From an uncultured Burkholderiales bacterium (GTDB lineage Bacteria; Pseudomonadota; Gammaproteobacteria; Burkholderiales; Burkholderiaceae_D), in assembly GCA_937872165.1 (NCBI GenBank), contig CALMOR010000241.1, positions 4,835 through 9,901 of the forward strand: a stretch of 5,067 bases of DNA, written 5' to 3'. The notes under the pieces are model-generated. The model was given only the letters and a program-made list of their open reading frames with translations, had not been told where the DNA came from and did no database searches. The stretch's first letter is position 1, and each line of letters begins with the position of its first letter. This document shows positions 1 to 5,067 of the stretch, piece by piece. Position numbers and translations under genes: made by a program.

Positions 1-1048
1 CGGCCAGGTAGCGACCGCGGACCGTGTTGTCGGCGGCGTCGCGCGCGGGGAGGGCGCGGATCGCCTGGATCACCTTGGCCTTCTCGCTGCGCACCGCGTC
101 GGCGGAGAACGAGTTGGGCGCCTCCATCGCGCACATCGCGAGCAGCTGGAACATGTGGTTCGGCACCATGTCGCGGAGCGCGCCGGTGGCGTCGTAGAAC
201 TGCCCGCGTCCCTCGACGCCGACCGTCTCGCTGGCGGTGATCTGCACGTGGTCGATGTGCTGCCGGTTCCACAGCGGCTCGAAGAAGCCGTTCGCGAAGC
301 GCAGCACCATGATGTTCTGCACCGTCTCCTTGCCGAGGAAGTGATCGATGCGGAACACCTGGTCCTCGTGCAGCACCTTGAGGATGGTCTTGTCGAGCGC
401 CTTGGCCGACGCGAGGTCGTGGCCGAACGGCTTCTCGATGATCAGGCGACGCCACCCGGCCTTCGACTGCCGCAGCAGCTGCGACTGCGCGAGATGCTGG
501 ATGGTCGGCTCGAACAGCGCCGACGCGATCGCGAGATAGAAGATCACGTTGCCGGTGACGTTGACGGCCGCGCCCTGACCGCCGTCGCCCTTGTCCGCCT
601 TCTTCTTCTCGGATCCGCCGTTGACCGCGGCGATCAGGTTGCCGAGGTCGGCGTAGGTGTCGGCATCGTCGAGGTCGGCCGACAGGTAGTGGATGCGCTC
701 GCGCAGGAACGCCCATTTGCCTTTCTCCATCGACGCGTGGTCGGCCTTCGCGTCGAACTCGCCGCCGCTCTCGTCGAAGCGGGCCTTCAGCGAGGTCGTG
801 AGGTCCTCGCGATACTGCTCGTCGGTCATCTCGCGCCGCGCGACCGCGACGATGCGGAAGCCGGGATCGAGCGAGCCCGAACGCGAAAGGTTGTAGAGCG
901 CCGGCATCAGCAGTCGATGCGTGAGGTCGCCCGAGGCGCCGAAGATGACGAGCGTGCAGGGGGGCGCCGGCGGCGCGTCGATCTGGTCGATCAGGTGGGC
1001 GTCGGACTTCGCCTTGCCGTTCTTCTTCGTCGCCGGCTTGCCGCTCAT
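1..1048 (-). CDS. zwf: Glucose-6-phosphate 1-dehydrogenase, C-terminus cut by window edge
   Basis: Oxidises glucose 6-phosphate to 6-phosphogluconolactone with NADP+ (or NAD+), the first step of the oxidative pentose phosphate pathway, in the cytoplasm. The visible 349 residues show a Rossmann nucleotide loop GASGDLTHRLLMPALYNL (37-54), the IIEKPFG segment (203-209), the active-site signature RIDHFLGKE (233-241, with the substrate-binding/catalytic His-Asp-His region) and the conserved GRGQFYDATGALRDMVPNHMFQLL stretch around 280-303. Family members are about 490 residues, so roughly 140 are missing beyond the left edge. The start is the ATG at 1048, which overlaps the gnd stop as ATGA; a GAAGGA lies 11 nt upstream inside gnd. 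Two oddities: a Lys/Pro-rich N-terminal tail of about 30 residues before the Rossmann strand, and a Gly/Lys-rich insertion at about residues 143-163, absent from the E. coli enzyme as I recall it. Family assignment is secure; cofactor preference is not. Confidence 0.97.
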   Translation of the reverse strand, partial: MSGKPATKKNGKAKSDAHLIDQIDAPPAPPCTLVIFGASGDLTHRLLMPALYNLSRSGSLDPGFRIVAVARREMTDEQYREDLTTSLKARFDESGGEFDAKADHASMEKGKWAFLRERIHYLSADLDDADTYADLGNLIAAVNGGSEKKKADKGDGGQGAAVNVTGNVIFYLAIASALFEPTIQHLAQSQLLRQSKAGWRRLIIEKPFGHDLASAKALDKTILKVLHEDQVFRIDHFLGKETVQNIMVLRFANGFFEPLWNRQHIDHVQITASETVGVEGRGQFYDATGALRDMVPNHMFQLLAMCAMEAPNSFSADAVRSEKAKVIQAIRALPARDAADNTVRGRYLA

Positions 1049-2037
1049 TTCGTCTTCTTTCCTTCGACGTGACCGCCGAACTGGTTGCGCATCGCCGACA
1101 GCAGCTTGTCGGCGACCGTGTGGTCGCGTCGCGAACGGAAGCGCGCGTAGAGCGACGCGGACAGCACGTTGATCGGCACCTCCTCCTCGATCGCGGCGTC
1201 GAGCGTCCAGCGGCCTTCGCCCGAGTCGGCCACCTCGCCGGTGAAGTCCGACAGCGTCGCGTCCTCGGCGAGCGCGATCGACGTCAGGTCGAGCAGCCAC
1301 GACGCGACGACGCTGCCGCGGCGCCACACCTCCGCGATGTCGGCGAGGTTGAGGTCGTAGCGCTCGGCCTCGGGCAGCTTCTCGGACGACTTGTTGGCGA
1401 GGATGTCGAAGCCCTCGGCATAGGCCTGCATCAGTCCGTACTCGATGCCGTTGTGGATCATCTTCACGAAGTGGCCCGAGCCCACCGGACCGCAATGCAG
1501 GTAGCCCTGCTCGGCCCGCGCGTCGAGATCCTTGCGGCCCTCGCGCTTCGGCGTCGTGTCGATGCTGCCCTGCCCCGGCGCGAGCGACGCGAGGATCGGG
1601 TCGATGCGCGCGACGGCCTCGTCGGCTCCGCCGATCATCATGCAGTACCCGCGCTCGCGGCCCCACACGCCGCCGGACGTGCCGATGTCGACGTAGTGGA
1701 TGCCGTCCTTCGCGAGGTCGGCCGCACGGCGGATGTCGTCCTTGTAGAAGCTGTTGCCGCCGTCGATCAGCACGTCGCCCTCGCCGAGCATCGGCCTCAA
1801 CGCGGCGATGGTGTCCTCGGTGATCTTGCCGGCCGGCAGCATCAGCCAGATCGCGCGCGGCGTGTCGAGCTTCGCGACGACGTCCTTCAGGCTCTTCGCG
1901 CCGGTCATCTGGTCGGCCGCGAGCTTGTCGACCGCGGCCGTGTCGCGATCGAAGACCACGCACTCGTGTCCCTTCTCGGTCAGCCGGCGCGCGATGTTGC
2001 CGCCCATGCGTCCGAGTCCCACTACGCCCAATTGCAT
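1045..2037 (-). CDS. gnd: Decarboxylating 6-phosphogluconate dehydrogenase, short (GndA/YqeC-like) form
   Basis: Converts 6-phosphogluconate to ribulose 5-phosphate and CO2 with reduction of NAD(P)+, the third step of the oxidative pentose phosphate pathway. The 330-residue length fits the short bacterial class rather than the ~470-residue enzyme of E. coli. An N-terminal Rossmann fold has GLGRMGGNIARRL (7-19); the second strand ends in Asp30 (VVFDRD), where NADP-dependent long forms usually have Asn-Arg-Thr/Ser. Other motifs are IDGGNSFYKDD (91-101), the substrate loop GTSGGVWGRERGYCMMIGG (119-137) and HFVKMIHNGIEYG (189-201), whose Lys192 and Glu199 match the catalytic Lys and Glu of the family. 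DSGEGRW (271-277) lies in the helical C-terminal domain. The ATG at 2037 has GGGAG six bases upstream. Its TGA overlaps the zwf ATG, so the two are probably translationally coupled. NAD preference is an inference from Asp30 and the short class. Confidence 0.96.
   Translation of the reverse strand: MQLGVVGLGRMGGNIARRLTEKGHECVVFDRDTAAVDKLAADQMTGAKSLKDVVAKLDTPRAIWLMLPAGKITEDTIAALRPMLGEGDVLIDGGNSFYKDDIRRAADLAKDGIHYVDIGTSGGVWGRERGYCMMIGGADEAVARIDPILASLAPGQGSIDTTPKREGRKDLDARAEQGYLHCGPVGSGHFVKMIHNGIEYGLMQAYAEGFDILANKSSEKLPEAERYDLNLADIAEVWRRGSVVASWLLDLTSIALAEDATLSDFTGEVADSGEGRWTLDAAIEEEVPINVLSASLYARFRSRRDHTVADKLLSAMRNQFGGHVEGKKTK
1060..1065 (-). promoter_or_regulatory. Probable ribosome binding site of zwf inside gnd
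   Basis: GAAGGA on the minus strand lies within the last codons of gnd, 11 bases before the zwf ATG. The spacing is slightly long, and the purine run AAGAAG that follows could serve instead. Together with the ATGA stop/start overlap it points to coupled translation of zwf after gnd. Confidence 0.5.
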
Positions 2038-2146
2038 CGACGACTCCCGGTGATTGCTGCGTGGATCCTGTCATCCGTCGCGCGTCGCGCGCCGGCCTTA
2101 CGAATCGATGGTCCCAGGCGCCTCGGTCGACGGACCGTGCGACGAC
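2038..2146. other. 109-bp gap between the GH15 gene and gnd
   Basis: Non-coding spacer holding the gnd ribosome binding site at its left end. It contains a short inverted repeat, CGGTC-GACG-GACCG (2124-2137), and a small palindrome CGACT-C-AGTCG (2143-2153) that runs over the GH15 stop codon. Neither has a following T-run on the minus strand, so no intrinsic terminator is supported. I see no convincing -35/-10 pair. The spacer could hold a promoter of a type not readable by eye. Confidence 0.4.
2044..2048 (-). promoter_or_regulatory. Ribosome binding site of gnd
   Basis: GGGAG on the minus strand, six bases before the gnd ATG, is a good match to the anti-Shine-Dalgarno consensus at normal spacing. 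It supports the start at 2037 and shows gnd can be initiated independently of the GH15 gene. Confidence 0.7.
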
Positions 2147-3994
2147 TCAGTCGACGACCTCGGGCCGCATCGTCTTCTCCTGCGATCCGATGGCATCGTT
2201 CTTCGAGTCGGCCGCGAGGCAGGCCGCACGCGACAGGCCGAGTGCCGAGTTGATCAGCGACACGTGCGAGAACGCCTGGGGAAAGTTCCCGAGCAGCCGC
2301 TTCGCGACCGGATCGTATTCCTCGGCGAGGAGCCCGACGTCGTTGGCCACCGCGACCAGCCGCTCGAACAACGCGGTGGCTTCCCGCTGGCGCCCCTGCA
2401 GCCGCAGGTTGTCGACCAGCCAGAAGCTGCACGCGAGGAACACGCCTTCGCCCGGCGGCAGGCCGTCGATCGTCTCGTCGCTGCGATAGCGCAGCACGAG
2501 GCCGTCGACGACGAGCTCCTTCTCGATCGCGGCGACCGTGCCGCGGATGCGCGGATCGTCGATCGGCAGGAAGTCGACGATCGCCATCAGCAGCAGGCTC
2601 GCGTCGAGAGCCTTCGACCCGTAGGCCTGAACGAACGCGTTGCGCTCGACGTCGAAGGCCTTCTCGCAGACCTCCGCGTGCACCTCGTCGCGCAACGCGT
2701 GCCAGCGCTCGAGCGGTCCCTCGAGGCCGAACTTCTCGGCCGACTTGATCGCCCGATCGAACGCGGTCCACACCATCACCTTCGAGAACGTGAACTGCTG
2801 CGGTCCGTCGCGCGTCTCCCAGATGCTCTGGTCCGGTTGCCGCCAGATCGACTCGAGGTATTCGAGCATCTTCAGCTGGAACGGCCAGATGGCGTCGTCT
2901 TCGGTCAGGCCGCCGAGTCGCGCGTAGTGCAGCGCGCCGGTGACCTGGCCGTAGACGTCGAGCTGCAGCTGGTTCGAGGCCGCGTTGCCGACCCGTACCG
3001 GCAACGAGCCTTCGTAGCCCGCGAGCGAGGCGATCTCCCATTCCTCGAGCCGTTGCTCGCCGGCCAGTCCGTACATGATGCGGAGGTCGGCCGCGTCGCC
3101 GGCGACCGCGCGTTCGAGCCACATGCGCCACGCGCGGGCTTCGTCGTAGTAGCCCGCGTTCATCAGCGCGAACAGCGTCAGCGTCGCGTCGCGCAGCCAG
3201 CAATAGCGGTAGTCCCAGTTGCGAACGCCGCCGATCCACTCGGGCAGCGACGTCGTCGGCGCGGCGACGATGCCGCCGGTCGGACCGAAGGTGAGCGCCT
3301 TCAACACCATCAGCGACCGGCGCACGATGTCCGTGTAGGGCCCCGCGTCGACCGGGCGCTCGCCCCATTGCCGCCAGAAGGCGCGGGTCTCCCCCAGCGC
3401 GCGCTCGGCATCGAGCGGCTCGGGCAGCGGCAGGTGCGACGCGAGATGGGTCAGCACGAACGCGAGCCGCTCGCCGGCCTCGACGTCGAAGGTCGCCACC
3501 GTCTCCAGACCCTTGCCTTCGAGAGGCATCGGCGCGCGCAACGCGATCATGCTCGGGCCCGCGATCGCGCGGATGCCGTTGCTCTCGTCGGGCAGGCGCG
3601 TGACCCACGGCGTCGTGGCTCCGTAGTTGAAGCGCACGCTGGTCTCGCTGGACATCGCGACGCGCCCCGACAGCCCCACGACCATGCGTACGAGATGCGA
3701 GATGCCGTCGTCGCGCGGCGGCATGAAGTCGATCAGCTTGACCCGTCCCTCCGCGGTCGCGAAGGTGGTCTCGAGGATCAGCGTGTGGTCGTCGTAGGCC
3801 CGCGTGACGGTCGCGTCGTGGTCGCGCGGCGCGATGCGCCAGCGTCCGTTGTCCTCGTCGCCGAGCAACGCGGCGAAGCACGCGGCGCCGTCGAAGCGCG
3901 GCACGCACAGCCAGTCGATGCTGCCGTTCCGCGCGACGAGCGCGGCGGTCTGGCAGTCGCCGATCAGCGCGTAGTCTTCGATGGGAAGGGACAT
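2147..3994 (-). CDS. Glycoside hydrolase family 15 protein, probable trehalase or glucoamylase-type enzyme
   Basis: An inverting exo-acting alpha-glucosidase of family GH15, 615 residues from the chosen start. The N-terminus IEDYALIGDCQTAALV (5-20) followed by GSIDWLCVPRFD (24-35) is the hallmark of the bacterial GH15 group that includes mycobacterial trehalases and bacterial glucoamylase-like proteins. An N-terminal beta-sandwich domain (about 1-210) precedes the (alpha/alpha)6 barrel. The barrel carries the substrate-binding motif RNWDYRYCWLRDA (258-270), the likely general acid Glu393 in IWETRDGPQQFTFSK, and the likely general base within LLAEEYDP (Glu558 or Glu559). There is no signal peptide, so it should be cytoplasmic, which favours trehalose, maltose or short glucans as substrate. 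The ATG at 3994 is chosen because the family motif begins four residues later; an in-frame TTG at 4084 would add a 30-residue Pro/Ala/Arg-rich tail with no family look. No clear Shine-Dalgarno precedes 3994. Lying upstream of gnd-zwf, it may feed glucose to the pathway. The family is sure; the substrate is not. Confidence 0.93.
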   Translation of the reverse strand: MSLPIEDYALIGDCQTAALVARNGSIDWLCVPRFDGAACFAALLGDEDNGRWRIAPRDHDATVTRAYDDHTLILETTFATAEGRVKLIDFMPPRDDGISHLVRMVVGLSGRVAMSSETSVRFNYGATTPWVTRLPDESNGIRAIAGPSMIALRAPMPLEGKGLETVATFDVEAGERLAFVLTHLASHLPLPEPLDAERALGETRAFWRQWGERPVDAGPYTDIVRRSLMVLKALTFGPTGGIVAAPTTSLPEWIGGVRNWDYRYCWLRDATLTLFALMNAGYYDEARAWRMWLERAVAGDAADLRIMYGLAGEQRLEEWEIASLAGYEGSLPVRVGNAASNQLQLDVYGQVTGALHYARLGGLTEDDAIWPFQLKMLEYLESIWRQPDQSIWETRDGPQQFTFSKVMVWTAFDRAIKSAEKFGLEGPLERWHALRDEVHAEVCEKAFDVERNAFVQAYGSKALDASLLLMAIVDFLPIDDPRIRGTVAAIEKELVVDGLVLRYRSDETIDGLPPGEGVFLACSFWLVDNLRLQGRQREATALFERLVAVANDVGLLAEEYDPVAKRLLGNFPQAFSHVSLINSALGLSRAACLAADSKNDAIGSQEKTMRPEVVD

Positions 3995-4130
3995 CGAGGC
4001 GGTGTGTCGTCGTCGAGGGGATTCGGAGGACCGGCAGCAGGCAAGCGCGGCCGGGGGCGGCAGTCGGGCCGGAGCAGATCGCAATCAAACCCGCAAGTTC
4101 GCCGCTCGACTGTCAGCGGAACTGTGAAGC
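3995..4130. other. 136-bp gap between the nuclease and GH15 genes
   Basis: Non-coding spacer, the most likely place for a promoter of the GH15-gnd-zwf block. A weak inverted repeat CCGCT-8 nt-AGCGG (4102-4119) lies 11 bases past the nuclease stop, without a T-run. The stretch at about 4081-4100 is locally richer in A/T than its surroundings. No Shine-Dalgarno is seen next to the GH15 ATG. No promoter can be called with confidence. Confidence 0.35.
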
Positions 4131-5060
4131 TCAGCGCTCGGCGAGCGCGTCGTTCAGGACCTTCGCGAGGCGCACGCCCGCCTTCTTCAACTGCACGGCC
4201 GCGATCGTCGCGGCGGCGCTGTAGTAGGGCGCGCCGAGGTCGACGACTTCGGTGATCGGCTCGTCGCACGCGAAGTTCGTCGGCAGCGCCGGATAGACGA
4301 AGTCACGGGCGATCGCGAAGCTCTCGTGCGTCCAGGCTTCCAGGTCGCCCGCCTCCCACGCCTTGCGGGTCTCGACGTCGGGCTGGTCGGCGAGGAAGCG
4401 GTCGTAGCCGCCCCGCTCGTCGAACATGCGGTAGGGGATGAGCCGGTCCCACGCGGCGTGCAGGTTGTACGGCGATTGCGGACGGCCGTCGACCGGATCG
4501 TCCATCCGCTTGCCGAAGAAGGTGATCTTCACGTCGTTGCCGCCCTTGTCGTCGTGGTTCGACGCGTGCAGCGGCTGGTGCAGGTCGCCGACCAGATGGG
4601 TGATCCACTTCAGCGCCTCGTTGCGTGCCCGTGCGGGTTGCGACCGGTCCTTCAAAACGGCGACCTGCTTGCCGAACCACGCGGTGCCGCACTTGCCGTC
4701 GGGGCAGTACGCCTTGCGGTCGGGGACGCCGCAGATCGGCACGTCGTCGTAGTGATAGACGCCGGTCGCGCGCTGCTCGGCCGTGGCCCGCAGCTCGTCG
4801 GGCCAGCTCGCCACCTGCCCGAGCGTCGAGCGACCCGACGGCTTGCCTTCGGCGTCGAGGTCGTCGCGCAGCAGGTCGGCCACCGCGAGCGTCGCGGCCG
4901 GCGACAGGAACTGGGTCGCGATGTCGCCGACCATCCGATGGCCGCGGGCGCTCCATGCGAAGGCCGGCGAGGTCCACGACACGCCGGTCGCGATCGCGAC
5001 GGCCCAGGCGGCGGAACGGACGGTGCGGCGGACCATCGAGAGGCGGGGGCTCGGGGACAT
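4131..5060 (-). CDS. Secreted S1/P1-type zinc nuclease
   Basis: A 309-residue exported phosphodiesterase of the S1/P1 nuclease family, which cleaves single-stranded DNA/RNA and removes 3'-phosphates using three zinc ions. The N-terminus has basic residues (VRRTVR), a hydrophobic stretch (about 17-29) and a signal-peptidase site after SPAFA (residue 35), giving mature Trp36. All nine family zinc-ligand positions are visible: Trp36 (through its free amino group and backbone), His41, Asp88 (SWPDE), His103 (VYHYDD), His155 and Asp159 and His165 (ITHLVGDLHQPLHA), His201 and Asp205 (NLHAAWD). Four cysteines (110, 119, 124, 265) could form disulfides outside the cytoplasm. The length fits the bacterial family. 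Only 7 bases precede the ATG at 5060, so its ribosome binding site cannot be judged; an ATG at 5036 (residue 9) would still leave a complete signal peptide. It likely serves nucleotide or phosphate scavenging; nothing ties it to the sugar genes apart from shared orientation. Confidence 0.95.
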   Translation of the reverse strand: MSPSPRLSMVRRTVRSAAWAVAIATGVSWTSPAFAWSARGHRMVGDIATQFLSPAATLAVADLLRDDLDAEGKPSGRSTLGQVASWPDELRATAEQRATGVYHYDDVPICGVPDRKAYCPDGKCGTAWFGKQVAVLKDRSQPARARNEALKWITHLVGDLHQPLHASNHDDKGGNDVKITFFGKRMDDPVDGRPQSPYNLHAAWDRLIPYRMFDERGGYDRFLADQPDVETRKAWEAGDLEAWTHESFAIARDFVYPALPTNFACDEPITEVVDLGAPYYSAAATIAAVQLKKAGVRLAKVLNDALAER

Positions 5061-5067
5061 GTCTCGC

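Noticed and set aside
155..1072. Plus-strand open frame of 305 codons opposite zwf
   Set aside because: Arg/Leu/Val-rich composition with no family signal and antisense to zwf, whose active-site motifs are intact.
2124..2137. Inverted repeat CGGTC/GACCG between the GH15 gene and gnd as a terminator or operator
   Set aside because: A 5-bp stem without a T-run, and short GTCGAC-like palindromes are frequent throughout this window.
1069..2253. Plus-strand open frame of 394 codons opposite gnd
   Set aside because: Low-complexity Arg/Val/Asp/Ala translation with no motif, fully opposite the well-supported gnd gene; a GC-driven shadow.
2022..4088. Minus-strand open frame of 688 codons overlapping the GH15 gene in another frame
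   Set aside because: Extremely Arg-rich translation with no domain; the GH15 frame has the conserved motifs and catalytic residues.
4102..4119. Inverted repeat CCGCT/AGCGG after the nuclease stop as an intrinsic terminator
   Set aside because: Only a 5-bp stem with an 8-nt loop and no T-run on the minus strand; expected by chance in GC-rich DNA.
4085..4130. Possible promoter for the GH15 gene near the A/T-richer stretch
   Set aside because: TTGCGG and TTGATT occur as possible -35 boxes on the minus strand, but no plausible -10 box lies 16-18 nt downstream.
2054..4255. Plus-strand open frame of 733 codons opposite the GH15 gene
   Set aside because: The translation is dominated by Arg, Ala, Val and Asp/Glu with no recognisable domain, and it lies antisense to a GH15 gene with all its motifs. 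High GC makes such long antisense frames common.

Overview
The window is a compact, GC-rich (visibly about two-thirds G+C) bacterial segment with four protein genes, all on the minus strand and read right to left: a secreted S1/P1-type nuclease (5060-4131), a glycoside hydrolase family 15 protein of the cytoplasmic trehalase/glucoamylase type (3994-2147), a short-form decarboxylating 6-phosphogluconate dehydrogenase (2037-1045), and glucose-6-phosphate dehydrogenase (1048 to the left edge, C-terminus cut off). No RNA gene, mobile element, CRISPR array or clear repeat was found. The plus strand carries long open frames, but these are by-products of high GC content opposite real genes.

The left three genes make one metabolic block. 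gnd and zwf overlap by four bases (ATGA) and encode the two dehydrogenases of the oxidative pentose phosphate pathway. The GH15 protein lies 109 bp upstream in the same direction. If it is a trehalase or a glucoamylase-like exo-hydrolase, it would release glucose that, after phosphorylation by a kinase not in this window, enters the pathway through Zwf, yielding NADPH (and possibly NADH from the short Gnd) and pentose phosphates. A reserve-sugar or compatible-solute route coupled to redox supply is a reasonable inference, but the GH15 substrate is not fixed by sequence.

The nuclease gene sits upstream with a 136-bp gap. It has a signal peptide and all nine zinc-ligand positions of the P1/S1 family. 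It probably acts outside the cytoplasm in nucleic-acid or phosphate scavenging and has no obvious link to the sugar genes; shared transcription is possible but unproven.

The organism cannot be named. High GC, a signal peptide typical of export to a periplasm, and Zwf/Gnd variants of the kind common in Proteobacteria and Acidobacteria suggest a free-living Gram-negative. I see ordinary, well-formed metabolic genes and no convincing evidence of a new defence, mobile or regulatory system. The points most worth a second look are the Gnd cofactor residue, the low-complexity insertion in Zwf, the GH15 substrate and the missing GH15 ribosome binding site.
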